From Polytrichum commune (Eukaryota > Streptophyta > Polytrichopsida > Polytrichales > Polytrichaceae), in contig OX485805.1 of the NCBI GenBank assembly GCA_950295325.1, forward strand, positions 1,986,501 through 2,050,500: a DNA stretch of 64,000 nucleotides, written 5' to 3'. Under the pieces are notes generated by a model. The model ran no database searches, was not told where the DNA came from, and saw only the letters and a list, made by a program, of their open reading frames with translations. The first letter of the stretch is position 1; each line of letters starts with the position of its first letter. Positions 48,593 through 59,222 of this stretch are shown here, in pieces. A program made the translations under genes and the position numbers.

Positions 48593-48786
48593 GGCGGAAC
48601 GGTATGGCCTCCATGGGTTTTGGCCCAATGTGAGGGCATAGTTGCCTAGTATGGTTCGGGTTGTTATAATGTTGCTCTGGCAACGCAATGATCAACATGA
48701 GATTGGACTTCCATGGATGGAAGTCCATATCTAAGAATTGGTTACCGATTAAGGGGTGAGTCCTGAAAGCAAAGTAGGAGGGTTGA
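48593..48786 (+). repeat. Inverted partial copy of the sequence left of the Harbinger element
   Basis: Read outward from the right end of the Harbinger element, this segment matches the segment read outward from its left end (44019 down to about 43790), including GTTGCCTAGTATGGTTCGGG and the first half of the LTR at 43661-43917. The match ends at AGTAGGAGGGTTG. Confidence 0.8.
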
Positions 48787-49171
48787 ACACTATTATCGGT
48801 AATTGGAGATTTTTTGTTGATTATGAGACTATTTAAGGATACACTTTTCAATTTGGACCAGTAATAACAACCTAAAAATCTCATATGTATAATTGGGGAT
48901 ACCATTGTTAGACATAAAAGCATCAAAGTGAACAAAAATGTTAAGCATACATGAAAATAGTTGCATATGAAATGAGAGACCGTTATGAATGGAAGGGAAG
49001 ATGCGAAGAATGATTGGAAATTGAATGAATTCAATGGGATTGAAATACAAATATAATAGAAATACCATCAATGTCTTGAGTAACTTGAAATAGAATAGAA
49101 AGGAAGCACTAATATGTTCTACATCTAATCGCATTTAGGGAGTCCGTCCCACTAGTACGTTTCTAGTCCCA
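48787..49171. other. No gene seen
   Basis: AT-rich spacer between the Harbinger flank and the end of gene B. Confidence 0.35.
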
Positions 49172-50984
49172 CTAGTCTATCCCACTATTTTTTTTCACAG
49201 CCTTGTCCTTGCTTTTGGCAGCCTCCATGGCTCTGAAAATCTCAGGCCCGCGGTTGTAACCAGTTTTGTTGACGGGCCCGGAATATGTGTCGTTCTTCCA
49301 TATTTCCGGATGCGCTCCTGAATCGTACGAAGTGGTATTGTGAGTGGAATACGAGTGCGTTTGCGAGAGGGAATGTCTTTGCGCTTCGGCGGAGGGCCAA
49401 ACAACGATCGGACTCGGATGATGCAGCCTTGAGGGCGTGTCTATCCAAGGAAGACGTGGAGGAGGGTCGAGCACCAAGCGAGCGGGTAGCCACCTGCGAA
49501 ACAACGTTACAGTAAGATAATAATAAGAACGGAGTGGGAAAAATAATGAGGGAGGTTTAGGATGGACGCTTGTAAAGCTATCGGCACGCACATGCAAGAC
49601 AAGGAAAGCAACGGCGGGAAGGGGGTTTAGGGTTCAAGGAGGGCACCTTGGCTTTGGGGACGTCCATGCCGGGGAAGGTGGGCACGAGGGGGGCGTCGAC
49701 GGGAGCATCCAGAGCCGATCAAACCATGGCACTGTTGAATGACAAGGGGGAATCGAGGCGCGCAGCAGATCCTTGGGAGGGGGATGTGGGATGTTGTAGA
49801 TCTTCTTGAACGTGTTGTTCGCCTTGACAGGTGCTCGCCCATGCCGAAGCGCGTTGTACGTCAAGAAAACGAGGCTGATCGCCCCCACCTGCTTATTGCC
49901 CCTGGCCTCGTTGATAGCCACGATCCCTTCCGTCTTGGCACACACGTACGTGTTGTGGAAGATGTTGTACTCGAACTTGATCGTCTCCTCGTACAACTCG
50001 GTGACGACAGACAACTTCTCTTGTTCCACTATCCATAGCCAAACGTGAGGCTCCCTCATGGCCGGCGATTTGTACTCCATGAACTTGGCCATGAAGGGGT
50101 TGTAGAAGGGCATGTCCTTCGCCCCCTGCCTCGACGCACCCGGGATCCCCCTGAAATTGATCAGGACAAATGGGCAACCCCGTCAGTCCTCCCTTACCTC
50201 GGCCCTGCTAACGGTGTTGTCCCACTTAGAGAAAGTTGTTCTCTCCAAGCCGGTTGTCACCACACAAAATCTCGCCACTCCCTCGAATGTGGCTCTCTTC
50301 TTCCGCGCCAAAAACTTGATGTACTGCTCTACCTCCTGTGGATCCGTCTCCGTTTTCTTTGTCCTTTTGTTCCCCTTTTGCGTCAAAATGGAGGCGTGCT
50401 CCTTGACTAGACAACGCATCGAGGCTCCGGAGATGTTGTAGTCGACCTTGAATTGTTTCCATCCGGCCCAATTCATGTCCCCGTCGGCTTGGAAGAATTT
50501 GTACTCTGGTACGAGTGCGCTCAACTCCCTCATTGCAGCAGTCTTCATCTTATGGTGGTCGCACCATTCCTTGATGGAGTACGTGCCGGGCTTGTGCTTT
50601 GGCCGCTTCAAAAATATCTTGGGATATGGGATGGTTCTTCCCATTGTATTCCCAAAACATGTACCGCCACTACTAGAAAATCATGACCAAATCAACAAAA
50701 AATCAACAGATCTTTGTCGATCCGGGCACTGCAATGACCGATTTCACTGATTTTTGAATTTTTGTAAAAATCAACAGTTTACTGCCTACATTTTTGTTGA
50801 TTAGAATAGTACAATGACCAAATCAACAAAATTTTAGTAAATATGGAATCTTTTTGGAATATTCTAGGATCTATTGGAATATTGTAAAATCTTTTTAATT
50901 TTTTGCAATTTATGGACTTGTAAGTGTATGGGTATGGAAATAATTACGAACTCAAAGGTGCGTAAATATTATAAATATTATATT

Positions 50985-51880
50985 AGTTGATAGTTAATAT
51001 TTTATATATATATAAATATATAAATATATAAATATAAATATGTATATGAATTAATATGTATATGTATAATATGTATATAATATATGTAACATATCATATA
51101 TATATATAATATATAATATATATGTATATATGTATATAATATGTATGTATAGAATATGTATGTATATTATATATATATGTATGTATGTATGTATATAATA
51201 TATATGTATATATATATGTATATATATATGTGTATATATATGTATATATATATATGTATATATATATATGTATATATATATATGTATATATATATATGTA
51301 TATATATATATGTATATATATATATGTATATATATATATGTATATATGTATATGTATATATATATATGTATATATATATGTATATTATATATATGTATAA
51401 TATATATATATGTATATTATATATATATGTATATTATATATATATGTATATTATATATATATGTATATTATATATATATGTATATTATATATATGTATAT
51501 TATATATATATGTATATTATATATATATGTATATTATATATATATGTATATTATATATGTGTATATTATATATGTGTATATAATATGTATGTATATAATA
51601 TATGTAACATATATGTATACAATATATGTAACATGTATGTATATAATATATAATATATAATATATAAATATGTATACATTTACAGTAAATATATACAGTA
51701 TATATTTACTGTATATATTTACTGTATTTATATATAGTATATATTTACAGTAAATATATACAGTATATATACAGTATATAATTACTGTAATTATATACTG
51801 TATATAATTACTGTAATTATATACTGTATATAATTACTGTAATTATATACTGTATATATTTACTGTAAATATATACATCA
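50985..51880. repeat. TA-rich satellite inside the CACTA element
   Basis: About 900 bp of (TA)n with interspersed TGTATA/TATATG, ending in inverted TTACTGTAA/TTTACAGTAAA words. Long open frames of Tyr/Ile/Met/Val here are artefacts of the repeat. Confidence 0.9.
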
Positions 51881-51949
51881 AGTAGGTTGTAAAGAGAAAA
51901 TAGTGGCCTTATTCTTGAAAGGTTTAAAACACTCCATTTATATCATGTG

Positions 51950-52150
51950 TGATGTGATGACCTAGTGGTTAAGGCACATGTGTGGGTGTCACTAGGTGCA
52001 AGGTTCGATTCCCGTGGCCGACACCTTCGGCCTTGGCCTTGTCACCTAGGTGAGTGGTAGGTAGTCTATACTTATAGACGAGGTATAGGTTGAGGGTTAT
52101 TTGGGAGGGGTTAGGAATTTAGATCTGCCATTTATTTATTTTTGATTTTT
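51950..52150 (+). mobile_element. tRNA-derived SINE
   Basis: Box-A-like TGACCTAGTGG (51958-51968) and a perfect box B GGTTCGATTCC (52002-52012) are spaced as in tRNA genes. They are followed by a tRNA-unrelated body and a T-rich tail (about 52130-52160). It is nested within the CACTA element. Confidence 0.75.
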
Positions 52151-52660
52151 TAATGTTTTTTATATATATATATACAAAATAAAAAAATAAGTTTTAAAAA
52201 AAAATCTTTTTGTGACCATATCAACAGAAAAAATCAACAAAATTGTGTTACATCATGTCCAGGTCAACGCGTCCTAAGTAACAACCGCGACCAACGCCTT
52301 TCTGTTGATCCGGACGCAGAATTTTCTACTAGTGCGCGCACCTCTGCAACTCAGACTCCGTCAATCCTTGTAGGGACCTGAAGAACTCCCTCAATAGTGG
52401 AGGGGCCTCCCCGGTCTTTTCCGCACTGTATCTTTCCTTGGTGTCGGGGTTCAGCAGATCTCCCGAGCTGTGTGCATAAAAAAATTGCGTCCACAATTCC
52501 CAAGTGTCCATGTTGCAGCAGATGAGGCGGAGCTCACCCTTGAGCTCCAGGGCAGACTTGGTTGTTGTGGACTTCATGTCGATGGAGGAGAACTTGTCCA
52601 CCATCACATCGCAAAATGCCTGCAGAAAAAAGAAAAAAGAAATGTCAGTGATGCACATAA

Positions 52661-52737
52661 TATGAACGACTGTTCGTAAATTGCAATGTCAAGAAATTTG
52701 AAGTGCACCTTTAAATTTACAAACGTTCGTTCGTAAA
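52661..52737. repeat. P2 palindromes in gene B intron 1
   Basis: A near-perfect copy at 52716-52737 (one CG-to-CA change) begins just inside the donor of the 123-nt intron 52620-52742. A half-decayed copy lies at 52661-52680. Gene A carries P1 copies at the same intron position. Confidence 0.85.
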
Positions 52738-54069
52738 CTCACCTTCCATTGCGGAGACGAGGTCTTTGCGTTCTCCCTTTCCTTCGGGGGACACCCGTGG
52801 GCGACCCAGATGTCTCTCGCAGCCACTATGTTGGCTGCCCACGACGCCTCAAAGGCATTGATCTTGTTGCCGGAGTTGAGGGAGGTGGAAATCTTCCGCA
52901 GCTTGTCCCAATCGTCAGATCACACCAAGAACGCCTTCCAGTAGCGCAAATCTGCCTTCAGTTTGTGCTGGAAGTTGTCGTCCTTGAGGATTATCTGAGA
53001 CGCCTCCAAGCTGTGTTGTCCGTCGATGATCCAAAACTCTCCATTATGGATTTGTGGCCAGTCTTTCTCCGTCAGACGGGATGTCAGCCCCTTGGGAATG
53101 ACGCAGACGGTTTGTCTATCCCACTTGACGTTGTTCATGAGATTGTTGATCTGCCACTTCACACCCCCGCTCTCGCGAGACCTAATCACCCACTTGTTGG
53201 GGGACTTCTCGCACTTGAAGCAGTCCACGTTGAATGTGAAGTGGCGTCCCCTGGGCTAGCAATCCTTCGAGTAGTTGTTGAAGTCTCAAAGGATCCTAGT
53301 GGCCTTCACTGCGTCCGGGTTCTCGCCCTTCTTCAAGGGGGTAGGCATGACGGGAGGCGAGCTCACCTCCGTGGTCTCTGTGACACCCGATTTCTCCATG
53401 TCGTCCCTCGTCCTCTTCGATGGCGTAGAGTGTCTGCTGGGGCCCTCCGTCACCCTGCTCGCAGAAGGCATAGGCCTGGGTGCACTTCTCGATCCTCCTG
53501 CCCCGGATGTGGATGGTTTTTTGGGGCTCTTCTTCTTCTTGTTTGCCTCAGTGACCACACTATTGTACTTGGAGATGTTCAAGACGAGGGCGGTCAACTT
53601 CCTTGCTGTCAAATATGGGCTCAAGGTATACTTCGAGAAAAGTCCATCCAGGTCGAAGTGTTTGGCGTCTTTTACCACGTTCATTTGGGTGTATATGTAG
53701 GAGAAGGTATGTTTCATGTAATTCAACAAGAGGTTGATGTGGTCCTTCTTGTTTTTCATGTCCAGAATTACATACTCTCCCTGGGCCTCTATGGACTCTA
53801 TCTTCCACGTCTTCATCTGCACCCATTGCTCTGGTTGGTCCGGTCTCGTTTCCAACTCGTAGGTAAAACGCATGCAGAAGAGACCGTCTGCAGTCCTCTC
53901 TGGCAGTGCCGTGCACTCGCCCATGAAGTCCTCCTTTAGGACATAGTTGTCGTTGCCGTTATCGTCGGTCACGGACTCTGGGAGGCGATCGACCTGCACC
54001 ACGAACATCTCAATCGCGTTTCTGCTTGATCTGGCCATCTGCAACAGAATAAAAACATTTAGGATTGAG

Positions 54070-54649
54070 TTTACGAACGAACGCTCGTAAATGACATGCT
54101 AATCCCAGATACTATTCATTATTAATGTATTTGTTGCAATTGGTTTTGATTAAATTTACAAACGATCGTTCGTAAAGGAGGTGGTTTTCTAGGTCACCCA
54201 TTCACTTTTCGGGTCTTACGAATGTGCGTTCGTAAGCATACGCATTTGGGTCTAGTGTTTTTTCGGTGACATTGAGTTATTTAGTGTTGTCTGGGTGATG
54301 CATATGTTCTTAGTTGCGTATTTTTACAAACGTGTGTTCATAAATATAGCATTCCATTTTAGAACTGAGTATTTGTATTTACGAACGTACGTTCGTAAAT
54401 ACAGGTGATTTGGTTTGTTGGATTTATTTTTCATGTTCGTAATTTTTTTGTTTGTTTCTTTAGTTTTGGGGATTGGTTCGGTTTAATTATTCTTGTATCA
54501 CGATATTCCATATGCGTGACATGTAGTGTATATTTACGAACGAGCATTCATAAATATAGAGCATTTCATAGACACAATTATGAACGCACGTTCGTAAAAG
54601 GGGGTGGGATATGCGGTGTATTTCACATTTACGAACGAGCGTTCGTAAA
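54070..54649. repeat. Eight P2 palindromes in the 5'-UTR intron of gene B
   Basis: Copies start at 54070, 54155, 54215, 54323, 54378, 54533, 54577 and 54628. That at 54378-54399 is perfectly self-complementary over 22 bp (spacer TA). That at 54628-54649 has perfect arms with spacer AG. Others carry mostly CG-to-TG or CG-to-CA changes. Spacing is irregular (45-155 bp), so this is not a simple tandem array. Confidence 0.9.
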
Positions 54650-54965
54650 TGTGGTGGTTTTGGGTTTTATCTGTCCATACATATACGAGTTCGTATATAT
54701 ACGAATATGTATACAGAGGATGATGATTGTTGTGATCAACAATGCTTGCATCTGTGCCTGCAAATCTTGGTCAGGATGATATAACTGAAGAAAAAAATCA
54801 AATCAGAACACAATTGAGATGCACAATGAGATTGAGAATTCAGAATGAAGAAGAAAGTGATAATTCATACAAAAAATTCCAAAGCTCATTATGTATATAA
54901 CAAAACACATTGAATTCAAGAAGCAACAATTTCAGAATGTGAGGGGAGTGAGTTGGAAAGGAAAA

Positions 54966-55277
54966 CAACTTACATTGAAGTGTTGCACACACAAAACCTG
55001 TTCTTCGTCCCTTGCTGAGAATTCCATAAATCCTCACAAATGCACACTAATGCAAACCTCAAGCCTTCACAACTTATATACAAACCCTAGCATACTCCCA
55101 TGTACACACAACTCACAAGCTTGTAGCTCTCAAGCTTATGAACTCTCAAGCTTCCCTACACTCTCAAGCTTCTGAAACTCAATCTCAAGCTCTCAAGCTT
55201 GTGAAACTCTCAAGCTTTCACACTCTCAAGCTTCCTAATCTCTCACCACTTGCACCAAAACTAATATAAAATATAAG
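54966..55277 (-). promoter_or_regulatory. Proposed 5' leader and TATA box of gene B
   Basis: A minus-strand donor GTAAGT lies at 54971-54966 and would splice to the acceptor at 54040-54039 just before the ATG. Upstream, an ACTCTCAAGCTT-rich stretch resembles the spliced leader proposed for gene A. A TTATATTTTATAT box lies at 55277-55263. Inferred only. Confidence 0.3.
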
Positions 55278-55429
55278 TTCTAAGAACGGCAAGAGCTTCG
55301 CTCTCTAAGCGCTCCGCTCCTCCTCTGCTCCAAATGACAAATGAGGAGGAGAGGAAGGGGCGCGGGGAGGTAGCCGGCGCCGCTAGGGTTTCCCCACGGC
55401 TGCCACGTGGCGCCACTCCACTCGCTAGG

Positions 55430-55575
55430 GTTGGGAAGGAGATGGGATGGGATGGGATGGGATTGGACGTGGACATGGACATGGGGAGATGTGAGAAATG
55501 GGAGGAGATGGGGGGATGGGGGGATTGGTGGAGATGGGTGGAGATGGGGGGTGGGGGGAGATGGGAGATGGTTGT
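55430..55575. repeat. GGGATGGGAT/GGAGATGGGG-rich low-complexity tract
   Basis: Purine-rich short repeats upstream of gene B. No coding meaning seen. Confidence 0.7.
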
Positions 55576-56738
55576 ATATTAAGTAATGAAGCCATGTTAT
55601 ATTCATGCTTTGTAATATGTATATGTAATGGAGGCGTTTAGGGCATTAACTTGAAAAGATTAGTTCAAATACATGAATTTTACTTTCCGTATCCCCTTAG
55701 TACCTCTACATTTTGATTCCTTGTAAATATATTTTAGAAACGTATGTTCATATAATTTGTATTGAACAATGCATGTCATTTAGTAGGTTGTCAATGAGAA
55801 ATCCACCCCCAAAGATGTGTATATGGTGCTTTAAAATATAGTTTATGTAAGAGCGAGATATCTTTCAATTTGCAAAAGCTCAACAGATTATGCCCAAAAA
55901 TCTCCCCGATCGTTGTTTCCAAGAACCAATTTCCAAGGCATATTTGCCTCGACTCACGTGCACCGTACCTTCCAGGTATGGTGGATGTCCCTTTTGACCG
56001 TTCCTCATATCTGTTTTGCCTCTAATCTTACGTGGACACCTATATTTTAGTGGTGTATGGTTGCGTGTGAATCTAAGAGTGGACACCAAAAAAGAGATTG
56101 GACTATGTGCTCCGATATTGTTAACCATTCTAAACATAATAGTCTTCATAATTGAGAGGACCCATATAATCATTTATTAACTCAAAGAATATTCATTTTG
56201 ACGATGAATAGGAGTGCAAAGCTAAAAGCTTTTGTTTAAGACTCACTTACGATACTAAGGTAGTCTCTCATAGAAGAGTTCTCCTATAGGTATAGCCCTC
56301 CACTAGGCGCTACGGGCGCAAGCACAGTTAAATACACAACTCCAGTACCCTGGATAGGTTTAATGAAAGTGATTCAATACTATACACTAACTTTGAAATT
56401 TTGGGAAGGGAGAAATTCACAAACATTTGAAAGACACAATGATCTACAAAGCGAAGCAATTTATGTTGACAAAATGTTATTCAAGAAAAGTCTACATATT
56501 TTAGAAGACAGTGCAAATAATGTGCAAGTAGGAATATTGAACAAGTAATTGTCTAAATTTTTAAATAAAATAAAATAAAATACCTTAAATAGGAATTTCC
56601 TTAAATAGCCATCACCTTTTAAGAAATACTTTTAATGATAAGTTTTGAAGATCTCATCTTCATATTCTATATTTGAGTACATAACATAAGAAGGAGCCAT
56701 GAAAATAATTGCCATTTTAAGCAACACTTTGCTGTAAT

Positions 56739-57236
56739 CACGGGTAGATCACTCTAAGGCATTTTTGTGCACCACGTGCGGCTGGGATTTTTTTGTTTTG
56801 GGGCTATTTACCTTCAAGGGCTGAATTAAAGCCTCCCTATAATTACTTAAATTTAAAAAATGACCCATTTGTTTGCACCCTTCCATTACTTATATTGTCC
56901 AAGTCATTGTAATTTTTTGTACACTATATTCCTTTTAAGCCATTTTTGGACAGGCGGAAATCCCAGTTGTCATCCATCCCCGTGAGTCCTAAACCCATTT
57001 ACATACCATACTAAACATACCTTCTAGGATCCTTATCTTCAGCCCCTATATTAATTTTACAAAAAAAGAATGGCCCACGTTTTATGTCCATCTAACTTAC
57101 TTATAATGGGATTGTCTACATCTAATGGCCCCTTCATTATTTGGAATTCTTTTATAATTTTTATTTCAAATGATTTTAATCCTCTCTATATTATGCCGCA
57201 CGTCGTTTTTAAAATGCACTAAGTGATCTACCCGTG
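56739..57236. mobile_element. hAT-type MITE, 498 bp
   Basis: Perfect 15-bp terminal inverted repeats CACGGGTAGATCACT and AGTGATCTACCCGTG are flanked by the 8-bp direct repeat GCTGTAAT (56731-56738 and 57237-57244). Repeat R copy 2 has the empty site at about 35077 (GCTATAAT once). An 8-bp duplication points to hAT. No coding capacity. Confidence 0.9.
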
Positions 57237-57848
57237 GCTGTAATTGCTTTTAGAGGATTAACCAAAAACCTTATGATTTTATTATACCGGTGCATTATTT
57301 GTGTATACTTGACCATGCTTGCTCCCCTACCATATTATAAGCATTGAGATTTGGGAAGGAATTACTAAAGTACTCCCATTGTTTGATACTATCAAATTTC
57401 CACATATGACATCAATTTGTAGGTTGACATCTAGGAACAAGAAAACGGCATAACCGTGAGGCTCTGTCCTTTACTATGTAAGACTACAACTGTAGTTGTC
57501 CAATTTGCTCATGCCAGTCCGTGGCTATTTACTATACCTATAACCATACCTTTCTTGGATTTTGAGCACCTTCTTCTCAAATGCGAGTCAAGGATTGAAG
57601 CTACTCATTTATCACCCAAAAAATTTAAACTATCAAAATAACCCAAGTTAACTAAATTTTTGTCAATACATTTTAGGGAACAACTATAATTAAAAAGATA
57701 TATCACTATAGTTAACATCCACATTAAATAAACTGGACCAAAAATAGCAGAAACAAGTAACATCCAAGTGGGAACGCAAAGTGGTTAAGAAGTTTCCTCT
57801 TGAAATCCAACATGTGCCGTCTATTCGTAGTGCGTTTACCACTTTGTG

Positions 57849-58505
57849 AAATCCAAATTGTGTTGTCTATTCGTAGTGGGTCTACCACTTTGCCTCGCAG
57901 GCTGGGAACTCTTTCGATTGTTTGCGGCCCTGTTCTTGGCCATCGATTCATGGCATCAAACAGCCCATAGATTGTGGGACCGCCAGATGAACTACAAGTG
58001 TCCCGGATGGGCCCTATGTTTTCCGACCGAGAGCGAGTGCATCGAATGGCCCGTTTACCACTTTGTGAAATCCAAATTGTGCTGTCTATTCGTAGTGGGT
58101 CTACCACTTTGCCTCGCAGGCTGGGAACTCTTTCGATTGTTTGCGGCCCCGTTCTTGGCCATCGATTCATGGCATCAAACAGCCCATAGATTGTGGGACC
58201 GCCAGATGAACTACAAGTGTCCCGGATGGGCCCTACGTTGTCCGACCGAGAGCGAGTGCATCGAATGGCCCGTTTACCACTTTGTGAAATCCAAATTGTG
58301 CTGTCTATTCGTAGTGTTTCTACCACTTTGCCTTGCAGGCTGGAAACTCTTTCGATTGTTTGCGGCCCCCATCTTGGCCACCGATTCATGGCATAAAACA
58401 GCCCATAGATTGTGGGACCGCCAGATGAACTACAAGTGTCCCGGATGGGCCCTACGTTGTCCGACCGAGAGCGAGTGCGTCGACTGGCCCAGCGATTGTT
58501 TGCGG
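57849..58505. repeat. 219-bp tandem repeat, three units
   Basis: Units begin near 57849, 58068 and 58287 with very few differences. As 219 is divisible by three, both strands show repetitive open frames. I do not call them genes. Confidence 0.9.
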
Positions 58506-59222
58506 CCCCCTTCTTGGATCACTATATATATCTGATACTGTGTATGCTGTCGACTTATTCACTTGCTGTTCCTCGCATTCATCTCTTGCATAAAGCTCAG
58601 TTTGTTGCTTTGTTTGTGTTCATTTTCCAGTCTAGCTTTGCGGTCAAGTTGGTTGTAACAGGATAGACCTTCTTCACGGCCACTTGTTAGCAACGAGAAC
58701 TGCTAGTATGCTCACTGTGTTGTAGATGACCTGCTGTGTCTTCTCTGGATTCGAATCACCACCCCATCGGCACTCAACCTTGCCGATTTTATTACACAAG
58801 CTTAATTGCTGTCCTAGGTGGAACGCTCTCAGTTCTAATGTTCGACCTCCAGTGATAATTGGCTTCTCTTCTTGACCTAGCTCATTCGACTTAGTAGGAT
58901 TACTCACGCTGAAGAAGGGCTTGATTTTAGCAAAGGAAACTGCAAACTTCTTCAGCCAGTATATTGTGTACTGGAGATTCTACAATAGACGTGCATGTCA
59001 AGCTGGACTTGTGAACACAAAATTTATATTGGTTCCAATTTGTATGAGTTGGGCTGAGCGAGTGCTGATGATTTTTATTGAAGGATGTATATACCTGTAC
59101 TGACAGCTAGCCCGTTGCGCTGATTCTGATCAGAATCTTTAATTGTTTCCCAGCTGCAAGATTTCCCACAACTGAGCCCAATTCACCCAGCTACATACAC
59201 CTACCGACACTCCCAATTCATC

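Larger units (their letters stand above)
50668..52334. mobile_element. Non-autonomous CACTA (En/Spm) transposon, 1667 bp
   Basis: Ends are CACTACTAGAAAAT (left) and ATTTTCTACTAGTG (right), with a CGC target duplication at 50665-50667 and 52335-52337. Subterminal ATCAACA words recur on both sides (50692-50835 and 52220-52310), as usual for this superfamily. No transposase is present. The interior holds a TA satellite and a SINE. Confidence 0.9.
49172..54038 (-). pseudogene. Gene B: disrupted paralogue of gene A
   Basis: Exon 1 is 54038-52743, with ATG right after a TTGCAG acceptor and ending AAG at GTGAGT. Exon 2 begins at 52619, is split by a CACTA element (50668-52334) and resumes at 50667. 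The last exon starts near 49493 and ends at 49172. Similarity to gene A covers the N-terminal half, FWIIDGQHSLEAS, NxGNK, PPKERENAK, REFFRSLQGL, IKEWCDHHKMK and WLWIVEQE. Lesions in frame are TGA at 53288-53286, TAG at 53258-53256, TGA at 52922-52920 (where gene A has Trp) and TGA at 50185-50183. There are also frameshifts near 50640, 49780 and in the last exon. The methyltransferase-like GGSKPL segment of gene A is absent. The last exon shares GYNRGPEIFRAMEAA with the 12.2-kb locus. Not functional as it stands. Confidence 0.75.

Noticed and set aside
51156-51660. Long Tyr/Ile/Met/Val open frames
   Set aside because: They are translations of a TA-rich satellite with no stop codons by composition, not proteins.
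51958-52030. Functional tRNA gene
   Set aside because: A and B boxes are present, but the acceptor and anticodon stems do not pair convincingly and a SINE body follows.
57724-58666. ORFs on both strands of about 220 residues
   Set aside because: Products of a 219-bp tandem repeat whose length is divisible by three.
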